Source of the DNA: Prochlorococcus sp. AG-436-C05
GTDB taxonomy: Bacteria > Cyanobacteriota > Cyanobacteriia > PCC-6307 > Cyanobiaceae
Assembly: GCA_003209795.1 (NCBI GenBank)
Contig: QCPB01000003.1
Location: 25,013 to 89,012, forward strand
DNA: 64,000 bases
Direction: 5' to 3'
The first letter of the stretch is position 1. Every line of letters starts with the position of its first letter. The notes under the pieces were generated by a model. The model did no database searches. It was not told where the DNA came from and worked only from the letters and a program-made list of their open reading frames with translations. This document shows positions 36,726 through 46,165 of this stretch, in pieces. Position numbers and translations under genes: made by a program.

Positions 36726-37696
36726 GGATTAATACCAACCATCTGAGAATTTAGGGAAGGGTTTAGCTCTTTTTTAAAAAAAGGATTTCTAAAAATTAAT
36801 GTTGTTAAAATTGCAACTAATAATGACGCATTAAGTTGATGACCAATAATAAAGATTGGTTCATTCAAATTTGTTTTAAGACTTAATACGCCAAGAACAA
36901 TTTGGGAAAGCAAAAGAAAAACAAGTGAGGATAAATATTTCCAGTTTTCTAAAAATAAAGTTTGCTTATATATTGAGATGGCAATAATCGATAAAATTGA
37001 AAAAGTTATTGGGAAAGCAAATAATTTATGAGTATCAAGTATTAGACATTGTTTATTAAAAGATAAGCAAAGATGCGCAGACCAAGTTGATGCAACCCTT
37101 ACGCCAATAACAGATTGAATTAAGGTAAGAATTAAAGGTGTACACAATAATAACTTCCATCCAATTATTGGTTGTTTAATTTCTTTATTCTCTAGATTCT
37201 GATTTATTGAAATAGTTAAAATAAGAAGAAGAAATGCTATGAAAAGATGTCCAGAAACAGTATATGAATTAAGTAGGTTAATTACTGTTAAGGCTCCTAG
37301 AGAGCCTTGAACTAAAACTAAAAATACTAATAAGGAATAAGTTTTTGGTAACCAATTTGGAATTTCTTTACTCCAAATTAGTGAAAGTATAAATTTAGAG
37401 AGAATTAATATTCCTAAAATAAAAGCATCTAGACGATGAAACCATTCTAGAAAAACTCTTATATTCATATGTTTAAGGGGTAAAAAAGATCCGTAACACA
37501 AAGGCCAATCAGGGCAGGCTAGTCCCGCCTCCATAACTCGAGTAGCTCCTCCTATAACAATTAAGGCGATTAATGCTAATACAGTATGATTTCCCAATCC
37601 TTGCAAAATTGGAAGATATCTTGAATTATATATTTGGCGTTTAATCAATTTAATCCAATCTAATATTTTGCATAATAATTTATATTTAAAAAGCAA
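36722..37696 (-). CDS. ctaA: Heme A synthase (Cox15/CtaA)
   Basis: CtaA oxidises heme o to heme a for the aa3 oxidase. The 324-residue protein has about eight membrane segments with His pairs in the [12 protein letters not shown] and SGHLFIAF regions, and a Cys pair in [13 protein letters not shown], as in family members. Its stop overlaps the ctaB start, and the oxidase operon ctaCDE starts divergently 215 bases away, so synthesis of cofactor and enzyme are likely coordinated. Hydrophobic N-terminal extension of about 30 residues before the first helix is mildly unusual. Confidence 0.93.
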   Translation of the reverse strand: MLFKYKLLCKILDWIKLIKRQIYNSRYLPILQGLGNHTVLALIALIVIGGATRVMEAGLACPDWPLCYGSFLPLKHMNIRVFLEWFHRLDAFILGILILSKFILSLIWSKEIPNWLPKTYSLLVFLVLVQGSLGALTVINLLNSYTVSGHLFIAFLLLILTISINQNLENKEIKQPIIGWKLLLCTPLILTLIQSVIGVRVASTWSAHLCLSFNKQCLILDTHKLFAFPITFSILSIIAISIYKQTLFLENWKYLSSLVFLLLSQIVLGVLSLKTNLNEPIFIIGHQLNASLLVAILTTLIFRNPFFKKELNPSLNSQMVGINP

Positions 37697-37911
37697 ACAT
37701 TAATTAAAAATTAATATGTTTAATTTCAAAAATAATTTGTTCTTTTAATCTTTTTTCCCTGACATTTAACTTTAAAAAGTTATTAATATTACGCCTTTTT
37801 TCTAAAAAATCTTAAGAAGTTATAAATTTAAATCATTTTCCTTTAAAAAATGATGCAGAATCAAAAAAAATGAATATGTTGATAATATAAATACTATATT
37901 TTAGTCAAACA

Positions 37912-38715
37912 TTGTTATATAAAAACATTTATTTAATACTTATAATTTCTTGTGTTTTTGGTATATCTTTTTGGATTGGTTTTAACGTAAATTTACTCCC
38001 TGCAGAGGCCAGTATAAATGCACCAATTTATGATGAACTTTTTAAAATTCTTTTCATTATTGGTTTAATAATTTTTATAGGTATGTCAATAGCAGTTATT
38101 TATAGCTTATTTAAATTTAAGAGAAAAAAGGATGAAATAGGAGATGGAATAGCTTTAGAAGGGAACTTGAGCTTAGAGATCATATGGACATTAATTCCAT
38201 CTATAATTGTTTTAATAATAGGAATATATAGCTATAACATTTACGATCGAATGGGAGGGATGAAGGAATTAAATCATAGTCATGAAATGATTAGTTCGAA
38301 TACTGAAAAAATATGGGCAGGCATCAGTCAAGCTTCTAATAAAGATATTGCAAACATCAATTTGTCTGTTGAAGTTTCAGCTATGCAATTTGCTTTTCTC
38401 TTTAATTACCCCAAAGGTGAATTTGTTTCAGGAGAGCTTCACGTTCCTGTTGATCAAAAAGTATCAATGAGAATGGAATCTAAAGATGTTATACATGCTT
38501 TCTGGGTCCCAGAGTTCCGAATTAAGCAAGATATTATTCCTGGCCAACCAACTATCTTGAATTTCACTCCTACAAAAGTTGGTAAATATCCAATTATTTG
38601 TGCTGAACTATGTGGTCCATATCATGGAGGAATGAGAGCCTCAATTATTGTTGAAGAGGAATCTGATTACAAAGATTGGTTCAATAAAAATAAAAAAACA
38701 GAGGTTAATTTATGA
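37912..38715 (+). CDS. ctaC: Cytochrome c oxidase subunit II
   Basis: The 267-residue protein has two N-terminal membrane helices, then a cupredoxin domain. The CuA site is visible as HAFWVPEFRIKQDI and CAELCGPYHGGM (two Cys, His, Met), the electron entry from cytochrome c or plastocyanin. The start is TTG 37912. It is followed by ctaD with a 4-base overlap. The 215-base gap upstream, shared with divergent ctaA, presumably holds both promoters. Confidence 0.95.
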   Translation: MLYKNIYLILIISCVFGISFWIGFNVNLLPAEASINAPIYDELFKILFIIGLIIFIGMSIAVIYSLFKFKRKKDEIGDGIALEGNLSLEIIWTLIPSIIVLIIGIYSYNIYDRMGGMKELNHSHEMISSNTEKIWAGISQASNKDIANINLSVEVSAMQFAFLFNYPKGEFVSGELHVPVDQKVSMRMESKDVIHAFWVPEFRIKQDIIPGQPTILNFTPTKVGKYPIICAELCGPYHGGMRASIIVEEESDYKDWFNKNKKTEVNL

Positions 38716-40346
38716 CAATATCAATTGATCGACAAAACGAAAATAATAAGAGCCTTCAACCTAATGGATGGCTTAGATACTTTAGTTTTAGCCTTGATCA
38801 TAAAGTAATTGGAATCCAATACTTGGTTTGTGGTTTTCTTTTTTATTTAATTGGTGGGACTTTAGCAAGTGCAATAAGAATAGAACTAGCAAGCCCAATG
38901 TCTGACTTTCTGCCAAGAGATGTGTATAACCAATTTTTAACCTTACATGGGACGATAATGATATTTCTTTGGATAGTGCCCGTAGTGAATGGGGCTTTCG
39001 GAAATTATTTAATCCCATTTTATGTAGGTGCAAGAGATATGGCATTCCCAAGATTAAATGCTGTAGCTTTTTGGCTAATCCCACCTTCAGGGTTGATGCT
39101 AATAGCAAGTTATTTTGTTGAAGGAGCTGCGCAATCTGGATGGACTGCTTACCCACCTTTGAGTATAACCACTCCTCAATCAGGACAAATAATTTGGATA
39201 ATTAGTGTTTTGTTGCTTGGTGGGAGCTCTATCTTTGGAGGAATAAACTTTATTGCGACAATTATCAAATTAAGAAGGCCTGGATTAAAACTTATGCAAT
39301 TACCAATGTATTGCTGGGCAATGCTTGGTACGAGTTTATTAGTAGTCTTATCAACTCCAGTATTAGCAGGTACTTTGATTTTACTTAGCTTTGACATTGT
39401 TGCCCACACAGGTTTTTTTAATCCCGTTTTAGGTGGGAACGTGGTAGTTTATCAGCATTTATTTTGGTTTTATTCTCATCCAGCTGTTTACATTATGGTT
39501 CTTCCTGCTTTTGGTTTGGTAAGTGAAATACTGCCAGTGCATTCTAGAAAGCCACTTTTTGGATACACAACAATGGTTTTTTCTATAATGGGAATAGTTG
39601 TGCTTGGTTTAGTTGTTTGGGCTCACCACATGTTTACTAGTGGAACACCCCCTTGGATGAGATTATTCTTTACTATTGCCACATCATTTATAGCAGTCCC
39701 AACTGGAATAAAGTTTTTCAATTGGGTGGCAACCTTATGGGGAGGCAAAATATCTGTAAATAGTGCGATGTTATTCTCATGTGGATTTATTATAAATTTT
39801 GTTTTTGGAGGCATTACAGGAGTTGCCCTAGCTCAAGTTCCTTTTGATATCCATGTACATGACACCTATTTTGTTGTAGCCCACTTTCATTACATAGTTT
39901 ATGGAGGAACTGTTTTTATTATTTTCTCATCCATTTATCATTGGTTCCCAAAAGTAACGGGTAAAATGCTAGGTGAAAAATTGGGGATTTTACATTTTGC
40001 TATTACCTTTATTGGATTTAACTTATGCTTTGCTCCTCAACATTGGCTTGGCTTAAATGGCATGCCAAGAAGAGTTGCAGAATATGATCCTCAATTCGAA
40101 TTCGTAAATCAAATTAGCAGTATAGGGGCACTATTAATGGCTATAAGTACTATTCCTTTCTTAGTTAACATATTTCTAAGTGTAAGAAATGGTAAAGATT
40201 CAGGAGATAATCCTTGGAATGCTTTAACTCCTGAATGGTTAACATCATCTCCTCCGCCTGTCGAGAATTGGGAGGGAGACGCACCATTAGTAGAAGAACC
40301 TTACGGTTATGGAGATCCTTTTTTCGATGAAAATAAAAAGATATGA
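38712..40346 (+). CDS. ctaD: Cytochrome c oxidase subunit I
   Basis: The 544-residue protein has twelve membrane segments and the heme-copper ligands: LTLHGTIMIFLW for low-spin heme a, WFYSHPAVYIMVLP with the Tyr cross-linked to His of CuB, WAHHMFTSG for CuB, and VAHFHYIVYGG for hemes a3 and a. It is thus an aa3-type oxidase subunit I. Gene order C-D-E is standard. Both junctions with its neighbours are ATGA overlaps. It ends with a polar tail of about 25 residues. Confidence 0.97.
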   Translation: MTISIDRQNENNKSLQPNGWLRYFSFSLDHKVIGIQYLVCGFLFYLIGGTLASAIRIELASPMSDFLPRDVYNQFLTLHGTIMIFLWIVPVVNGAFGNYLIPFYVGARDMAFPRLNAVAFWLIPPSGLMLIASYFVEGAAQSGWTAYPPLSITTPQSGQIIWIISVLLLGGSSIFGGINFIATIIKLRRPGLKLMQLPMYCWAMLGTSLLVVLSTPVLAGTLILLSFDIVAHTGFFNPVLGGNVVVYQHLFWFYSHPAVYIMVLPAFGLVSEILPVHSRKPLFGYTTMVFSIMGIVVLGLVVWAHHMFTSGTPPWMRLFFTIATSFIAVPTGIKFFNWVATLWGGKISVNSAMLFSCGFIINFVFGGITGVALAQVPFDIHVHDTYFVVAHFHYIVYGGTVFIIFSSIYHWFPKVTGKMLGEKLGILHFAITFIGFNLCFAPQHWLGLNGMPRRVAEYDPQFEFVNQISSIGALLMAISTIPFLVNIFLSVRNGKDSGDNPWNALTPEWLTSSPPPVENWEGDAPLVEEPYGYGDPFFDENKKI

Positions 40347-40945
40347 CAACTTTAGATAGCTCAAAAGAAATTCAAAAAAATAAATCTGAGGTTGGTGAGC
40401 ATCATGAAGACTTCAGAATGTTTGGACTAGTTACTTTCCTAATTGCAGACGGAATGACTTTTGCTGGTTTTTTTGCTGCTTATCTTACTTATAAAGCAGT
40501 AAATCCTCTACCTGAAGGTGCAATATATGAATTAGAACTGCCTATACCAACATTAAATACAATATTATTGCTTGTTAGTAGTGCAACTTTCCACAAGGCA
40601 GGAAAGGCCCTTCTAAAAGATAAAAACTCAGACTCCCAAAGATGGCTAATCTTAACTGCATTCCTTGGAATAATTTTTTTAATATGCCAATTGTTTGAAT
40701 ATTTCCACTTACCCTTTGGTCTTACAGATAATTTATTTGCGAGTACATTTTATGCCCTAACAGGTTTTCATGGATTACATGTAACTTTAGGAACTTTAAT
40801 GATCTTAATTATTTCCTGGCAGACAAGATTAAATAAAGGAAGAATTACAAGTAAAAATATGTTCCCTTTAGAAGCAGTTGAATTATACTGGCATTTCGTA
40901 GATGGAATTTGGGTAATATTGTTTATTATTTTGTATCTTTTATAA
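40343..40945 (+). CDS. ctaE: Cytochrome c oxidase subunit III
   Basis: The 200-residue protein has five membrane segments and the SuIII patterns FLIADGMTFAGFFAAYLTY, FHGLHVTLGTLMILII and AVELYWHFVDGIWVILFII. It is the short five-helix form usual for many bacteria. It overlaps ctaD by 4 bases and ends the operon. A 97-base gap follows before the cyAbrB gene. Confidence 0.95.
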   Translation: MTTLDSSKEIQKNKSEVGEHHEDFRMFGLVTFLIADGMTFAGFFAAYLTYKAVNPLPEGAIYELELPIPTLNTILLLVSSATFHKAGKALLKDKNSDSQRWLILTAFLGIIFLICQLFEYFHLPFGLTDNLFASTFYALTGFHGLHVTLGTLMILIISWQTRLNKGRITSKNMFPLEAVELYWHFVDGIWVILFIILYLL

Positions 40946-41042
40946 GAAAAAATTTTGATCTAAAAAAATATATTTTTTATTAATTTATATTGCCACAATT
41001 CTCATTTTTAGTAAGAATATATAATTAGAAAACGCACATATA

Positions 41043-41396
41043 ATGCTTACTGGAAAAGAACTTCTTGAAAAATCAAAATTACTAAATAAGCAATCTGAAG
41101 ATGAGATCGCAAGAGCTTGTGGCTATATAGGACCGAGTGGGAGAGTGTTGAGAAAAAGTTTTTACAGGGCAATTATTAAAGCTAAGGGTTATAAATTAGG
41201 AAATAATGGGCCAGGTAGGCCTGGGAATAGAGCTTCAAGAGGTAGACAAGCAGAATTTAAAACGAAAGTTCATGGAAATGGTAACTTATTAATAGGACAT
41301 GCCTACACCAAAAAATTAGGCCTTAAGCCTGGTCAAGGATTTAAAATTGACCTCAGAAAAGAATCAAAAACAATTTATCTTACTCCATTAAAATAA
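41043..41396 (+). CDS. AbrB-like transcriptional regulator (cyAbrB)
   Basis: The 117-residue protein matches the cyanobacterial AbrB family, which in other cyanobacteria regulates nitrogen and carbon genes. It starts LTGKELLEKSKLLNKQSEDE, has YIGPSGRVLRKSFYRAI, and ends with a possible AbrB-type beta region, VHGNGNLLIGHAYTKKLGLKPGQGF. It is rich in Lys and Gly, as DNA-binding proteins often are. It lies alone between ctaE and convergent ribE. Target genes cannot be deduced from this window. Confidence 0.88.
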   Translation: MLTGKELLEKSKLLNKQSEDEIARACGYIGPSGRVLRKSFYRAIIKAKGYKLGNNGPGRPGNRASRGRQAEFKTKVHGNGNLLIGHAYTKKLGLKPGQGFKIDLRKESKTIYLTPLK

Positions 41397-41405
41397 AAAA
41401 TATTT

Positions 41406-42059
41406 TTACCAACCGTTTTCTTTAAGCCACTCAGATGAGATTTCATTCTTAGAAAGAACTTCTGCTTTATTCTTATTAAATAAAAGTAATTTCTCTACGT
41501 ATTTAATTAGTGCATCAGCCTCAAGGTTAACACTATCGCCAACATTTAAATACTTCAAATTTGTGTTATGCCAAGTATGGGGAATTATAGCAATAGTAAA
41601 TATTTCCCCCTCATTCAAATATTTTGCAATTGTCAGGCTAATCCCATTTACACAAATACTACCCTTATTCACTACATATTTTGAAAAATTATCATTTTGC
41701 CACTTTATTGATAAGAGCAATGATTTCTCTAATTTTTCTATATTCTCAACAGTTCCTAGACCATCAATATGCCCGCTCACTATATGGCCGCCAAGACGAT
41801 CAGAGACTCGAAGGGCTGGTTCTAAATTAACAATTTGATTCATATTAGTTTTCAATCCTAAAGTGGTTTTTTTCAATGTTTCCTCGCTAACATCAACGGT
41901 AAATTTTTTTGGAAAAATTTCTTTAACTGTTAAACAAATACCATCAACAGCTATGCTGTCACCAATTTTCATATCAAAAAAATTATCAATAATTTCAATT
42001 GCCAGTATATTTTCTGCCTGTTTTAATTTTCCTATTGACTGTACTATTCCTGTAAACAT
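41406..42059 (-). CDS. ribE: Riboflavin synthase alpha chain
   Basis: Riboflavin synthase dismutates two lumazines to riboflavin. The 217-residue protein begins MFTGIVQSIGKL and has two homologous halves: the first with DSIAVDGICLTV, the second with GSICVNGISLTI. It ends SVNLEADALIKYVEKLL, the usual end of the trimerisation helix. It is convergent with the cyAbrB gene, 9 bases apart. No FMN riboswitch is visible upstream. Confidence 0.94.
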   Translation of the reverse strand: MFTGIVQSIGKLKQAENILAIEIIDNFFDMKIGDSIAVDGICLTVKEIFPKKFTVDVSEETLKKTTLGLKTNMNQIVNLEPALRVSDRLGGHIVSGHIDGLGTVENIEKLEKSLLLSIKWQNDNFSKYVVNKGSICVNGISLTIAKYLNEGEIFTIAIIPHTWHNTNLKYLNVGDSVNLEADALIKYVEKLLLFNKNKAEVLSKNEISSEWLKENGW

Positions 42060-42165
42060 TGATTTAAATATTTTTACAAAATTTCTATTAAGGTTATTTT
42101 ACTTTAAATCATTTTAAACTATAAATAAATTAAATAGTTACCAAAAATAAATTAATCATATTTAG

Positions 42166-43308
42166 ATGATTATTAATTCACAAAAAAGATTTTTTGGCAA
42201 AAAATCCAAAGTAAGTTTATTCACATTAGGAACAATGCGATCAACTGAAAGTCTTGATCAAATGTATAGCATTATAAAAAAAGCACACCGGGTAGGTATT
42301 AATCATATTGAGACGGCAGCCTCTTATGGTGATGCAGAAATTCTTATTGGAAATTCATTAAAAAAATTAGAAATAGAAGATAAAATATCAAAAAAGGATT
42401 GGATAATTACTACTAAAGTTTTACCTAAAGGTGATCTTAATTATCTAAAAAATAATTTCGAAAATTCTCTTAAAAATTTAAAGCTTAGGAAAATTAATAA
42501 TCTTGCAATTCATGGACTAAACTTAAATGATCATTTAGATTGGGTACTCTTTGGCGAAGGACATAAGTTCATAAAATGGATTTTTGAAAAGAGGTTAGTT
42601 GATCAAGTTGGTTTTAGTTCGCACGGAAGTTACTCACTTATCCAAAAAGCAATTAACTGTGAAGTTTTTAGTTTTTGTAATCTTCACTTACATTATTTAG
42701 ATCAATCTAAAATTAATCTTGCAGAGCTAGCTTTAAAAAAAGGTATGGGAGTACTAGCAATATCACCTGCTGACAAAGGAGGAAGATTATATTCTCCAAG
42801 TGATATTTTGTTAGAAGCTTCTAAACCATTTCATCCATTAGAACTGGCATATAGATTTTTGTTGGCAAAAGGTATTACAACTTTATCCCTAGGTGCAACA
42901 AAAATTGAAGATTTTGAGTTAGCAAAAAAACTTAGAAACTCTTATCAGAAACTAACAAAACTTGAAATTAATGCTCTCAAAAATATTGAAAAGATAGCAG
43001 ATGAAAGATTAACTTCTACAAAATGTGAACAATGCAGACTTTGCCTACCATGCCCAAATGAAATTCCTATTCCGGAGATACTACGATTAAGAAATATATC
43101 TATTGGTTATGGCCAATTAGAATTTGCTAAAGAAAGATATAATTTAATTGGAAGAGCTGGGCACTGGTGGGAAGAAAAAAATTCTTCATTTTGTCTAAAT
43201 TGCAATGAATGTGTTCCTAAATGCCCAACTAAATTGGATATACCAGATTTATTAAAGCAAACACATAATTTATTGATTGAAAGACCAAGAAAAAGATTAT
43301 GGGATTAA
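42166..43308 (+). CDS. Aldo/keto reductase with C-terminal ferredoxin-like Cys motifs
   Basis: The 380-residue protein has an AKR barrel in its N-terminal 270 residues (FTLGTMRSTESLDQM; ETAASYGDAEILIGNSLKK with the catalytic Asp/Tyr region; LAIHGLNL with the catalytic His). Its C-terminal part carries CEQCRLCLPC and CLNCNECVPKC, probably two [4Fe-4S] sites. This AKR-ferredoxin fusion occurs in several bacteria. The substrate is unknown. It ends 12 bases inside the convergent solute-binding protein gene. Confidence 0.85.
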   Translation: MIINSQKRFFGKKSKVSLFTLGTMRSTESLDQMYSIIKKAHRVGINHIETAASYGDAEILIGNSLKKLEIEDKISKKDWIITTKVLPKGDLNYLKNNFENSLKNLKLRKINNLAIHGLNLNDHLDWVLFGEGHKFIKWIFEKRLVDQVGFSSHGSYSLIQKAINCEVFSFCNLHLHYLDQSKINLAELALKKGMGVLAISPADKGGRLYSPSDILLEASKPFHPLELAYRFLLAKGITTLSLGATKIEDFELAKKLRNSYQKLTKLEINALKNIEKIADERLTSTKCEQCRLCLPCPNEIPIPEILRLRNISIGYGQLEFAKERYNLIGRAGHWWEEKNSSFCLNCNECVPKCPTKLDIPDLLKQTHNLLIERPRKRLWD

Positions 43309-44310
43309 AGATTCATTCCACAACTTTTCATAATTTATTTTTCTTTGACTATCAAGAGGATTTAAAGACCAACTATTCTTCCAACATTCTTTAGAGGGTC
43401 CTAAAATAGAAATTTTTGATTTAATAGGTTGATTAAATTTATTTTGAGAATAATCATTTTTAAAGGGTAGGTACCAACCTTGGTTTGATAATTTATCTAT
43501 AGTTCTATTTTTTTCTAAAGAATTAATCCACTCAATTAAAATGTCCTTATTATTTTTTGATTTCGTCAGCATCAAATTCCACATTAAAGGTACACCTTGT
43601 TTAGGAAAAACTATCGATATTCTTGAATCAATTTTCGGTAATTTATAACAAAGACTATATGGAACAATAGCCAATGAATCTTCAGAATTAATTAACCAAT
43701 TTAGAGAATTTTTATCTTCATACATCATTGCTTGACTTTTAAGTTTTCCAAGAGAATTTTCTCCATCAATAGCCCTTGCTATAGACATTATTATTCTTGG
43801 ACTTTGAGGAAATATAATTTTCCCCGTTAATTTATCAGATAAAAGAAAGTCCCATGATTCATTAGCAGAATTAATTAGATCTTTATTATTTTTTATCAAA
43901 ACTGCATATGGTACCACTCCAATGGGGAATAATTTTTTTCTTTTATCTTCATCAAAAGTATTCAGGAAATTTTCTGATCTTTGATCTAATTTATCTAATA
44001 ATGATAAATAATTTATATTTTGGTAATTTTCAAAATTAATAATATCAATCCATCCGTCGTTTATAATAGTAAAATCAGAATCTAGAATTTTATTATTATA
44101 TTTTTTAGATTTAAATTCAGCAAAATTAATTTTCTGCTTTTTCCATTTTTTAGGCAGAGTTTTTTTAAAAGAAATTGGTAAAAAAGAACTTTGAAAAGAA
44201 ATTTTTACTGTTTTCGAAAGGTTACTAAAGAATTTAAAAAGGAAAACAAACGATAAACTCCCTCCACCAAATTGTAAAAACTGCCTTCTAGTGAAATATT
44301 TTTCAGACAT
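43297..44310 (-). CDS. Tat-exported extracellular solute-binding protein (candidate)
   Basis: The N-terminus MSEKYFTRRQFLQFGGGSLSF is a twin-arginine signal. The rest of the 337-residue protein resembles ABC periplasmic binding proteins of the polyamine/iron type: VVPYAVLIKN, SWDFLLSDKLTGKIIFPQSP, and DSLAIVPYSLCYKL. It is moderately divergent and Lys/Asn-rich. No ATPase or permease adjoins it, although a matching type of permease is at 220-1758. It begins 4 bases before the CobT-like gene's end, so the two are probably co-transcribed. Confidence 0.65.
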   Translation of the reverse strand: MSEKYFTRRQFLQFGGGSLSFVFLFKFFSNLSKTVKISFQSSFLPISFKKTLPKKWKKQKINFAEFKSKKYNNKILDSDFTIINDGWIDIINFENYQNINYLSLLDKLDQRSENFLNTFDEDKRKKLFPIGVVPYAVLIKNNKDLINSANESWDFLLSDKLTGKIIFPQSPRIIMSIARAIDGENSLGKLKSQAMMYEDKNSLNWLINSEDSLAIVPYSLCYKLPKIDSRISIVFPKQGVPLMWNLMLTKSKNNKDILIEWINSLEKNRTIDKLSNQGWYLPFKNDYSQNKFNQPIKSKISILGPSKECWKNSWSLNPLDSQRKINYEKLWNESLIP

Positions 44311-44313
44311 TTT

Positions 44314-45468
44314 TTAATCGTTATTTAAAGAAATTTGACCTAAATTCTTCATCTTTTCCAGATTCAGTTGACACAATGAAACTATTTCTTTATTTGTAAA
44401 CCCTTTGAGAAAAGCAAGTATTGATATTCCACCTGCTCCAACCCCCTCTTTAACATGTCCTAATTCATAATCTATCAATTCTTTATATTTTGATGATTTA
44501 AAATTTAAAGGGCTTGATAAACCTACAAGATTAACATTATGTTTTTCATTAATTAAATCTAATAAATCACTGAGGGAATTATCATTTACCAACCAACCAG
44601 TTGAAGCTATAAAAACCTTCTTAATAAAGTCTTTTTTATTTCTATAATCTAAAAATTCTAAAGCTAGTAATATCACAGCTAACATTTGACTCCCTCCAGA
44701 CAAAACTACAGGTTGGTTAGCTAACCTAGTTCCAATTAATAGACCCATAGAGAAGGCTTGAAAAGGATCACCAACTGATGAAATAACATCAAAAGAATCA
44801 AACTTACTTTTGAGATTTGCATTCAATAGTCCAGTTTGAATTACTTTTCTTTTCAATTCTCTGGGAGCTATGAACAAACTACTACCTACTAAATTAGAGA
44901 CATTCAATCCAAAAGCTTCCATTACAGCCTGCGCAGTAGTAGTCCCTCCTGGCACAGATTCGGCAAGTAGAATAGGTTGTTTTGAAGATTTACCGATTTG
45001 AATACCTTTTTTATAGAGATTCAAAACTCTCTCTCTAGTCATTGACTTACCAGTAGTAAGACAACTTGATGGTCCTAAATTTTGATCTTCTACAACCAAA
45101 TGACGAAAGAAAGGTTTTTGATTAATTCCTATAGGAACTACTATTGGACTTGCACTAATAAGCTTTGAACACACATAGCTTATTAATGCAGGTGTTACTC
45201 CTGCATTAAGAAATGGTAATTTATATTTGTGATCTGCTGATGCCCCAAATAACAAAAATTCAGCATCTGCAAGAGCAGTTTTTCTTCTAGAAGTAGCATT
45301 GATCCCTGCTGCTGAAATCCCTTTAATTTGTGATGTATCTGTGCCCGCAATTATAAGGTAGATTTTAAAGTCATCAATATTGTGTCGCAGGATTTTTAGG
45401 ATTTCATTAAAAGACTTTTTATATCTCTTACTCCCAAATAAATTTATTCCAAAATTAATCTTATTCAT
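44314..45468 (-). CDS. CobT-like nicotinate-nucleotide phosphoribosyltransferase family protein (UPF0284)
   Basis: The 384-residue protein belongs to a divergent CobT branch (TIGR00303/UPF0284), with GTDTSQIKGISAAGINATSR, LAESVPGGTTTAQAVMEAFG and VVLSGGSQMLAVILLALEFL. True CobT activates 5,6-dimethylbenzimidazole as its ribotide for the lower ligand of cobalamin. Prochlorococcus makes pseudocobalamin with adenine as lower ligand, so this protein may handle adenine or an unrelated base; that is inference. A DUF2232 membrane gene lies 17 bases upstream. cobM is elsewhere in the window. Confidence 0.8.
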   Translation of the reverse strand: MNKINFGINLFGSKRYKKSFNEILKILRHNIDDFKIYLIIAGTDTSQIKGISAAGINATSRRKTALADAEFLLFGASADHKYKLPFLNAGVTPALISYVCSKLISASPIVVPIGINQKPFFRHLVVEDQNLGPSSCLTTGKSMTRERVLNLYKKGIQIGKSSKQPILLAESVPGGTTTAQAVMEAFGLNVSNLVGSSLFIAPRELKRKVIQTGLLNANLKSKFDSFDVISSVGDPFQAFSMGLLIGTRLANQPVVLSGGSQMLAVILLALEFLDYRNKKDFIKKVFIASTGWLVNDNSLSDLLDLINEKHNVNLVGLSSPLNFKSSKYKELIDYELGHVKEGVGAGGISILAFLKGFTNKEIVSLCQLNLEKMKNLGQISLNND

Positions 45469-45485
45469 TCTTTATATTTTTTATA

Positions 45486-46124
45486 TCAAAAGTTAAGATC
45501 AACTAATCCATCTAATATTTTTGGCGGATCAGGGATTTTTGACTTTAATCTGGGGAATAGGGAGTATGCAACTATGTGTATTGTTAAAACATAAACCATT
45601 TCTTGAAAAATTATTAATAATATTGCGACTAATTGGATAATCCTAATTGAAGGCGAAAAAGGTAAATTAAAGAATCCAATAACCTTATCTATTAGCCCGT
45701 AACTTGATCTAGTAATTATAACCCAAAGATTATCCCCAACTAATGTAGATAATGCAATTACTCGAATCAAAAAACCAAGGGTTCCAATAAAAACTCCTAC
45801 ACTAAAACTAAGCTCCCATTTCTTTTCTTTAAACCAACACCAGCCTAGCCAAAAAGCCAATATTCCATAAGGGAATAAAAATAACGTTCCTCTAACCGGG
45901 CCCATAATTATAAATAGAAGAAGAAATTGTATTATTAGTCCTTCAAATGCGGTTTTAGTTCCTCTTCTTAAATGCAACAATATAATTGGGAGAGGTAATA
46001 TTAACCTCAACAAAGCTCCTCCAATTGGTAAATAATATAAAGCGACCCATAACAAAGAAGAAAGAGAAGCCAAATAAGAAGTCTCTACTATATTTAAAGC
46101 TTGAGTTTTAGTTGTTATTTTCAT
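45486..46124 (-). CDS. DUF2232 family membrane protein
   Basis: A 212-residue very hydrophobic protein with about six or seven membrane segments (LSSLLWVALYYLPIGGALLRLILPLPIILLH; FLFPYGILAFWLGWCWF). This matches the DUF2232 (YybS-like) family, of unknown function. Its placement 17 bases upstream of the CobT-like gene, and the resemblance of such proteins to ECF transporter S components, make a cobamide-precursor transport role conceivable, but nothing in the sequence shows it. Confidence 0.75.
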   Translation of the reverse strand: MKITTKTQALNIVETSYLASLSSLLWVALYYLPIGGALLRLILPLPIILLHLRRGTKTAFEGLIIQFLLLFIIMGPVRGTLFLFPYGILAFWLGWCWFKEKKWELSFSVGVFIGTLGFLIRVIALSTLVGDNLWVIITRSSYGLIDKVIGFFNLPFSPSIRIIQLVAILLIIFQEMVYVLTIHIVAYSLFPRLKSKIPDPPKILDGLVDLNF

Positions 46125-46165
46125 TTCTCAATTTGCATATTATGAATTGATTTATTTTCATGATT

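Noticed and set aside
37697-37911. Possible small gene between ctaA and ctaC
   Set aside because: Only very short AT-rich frames; best read as a divergent promoter region.
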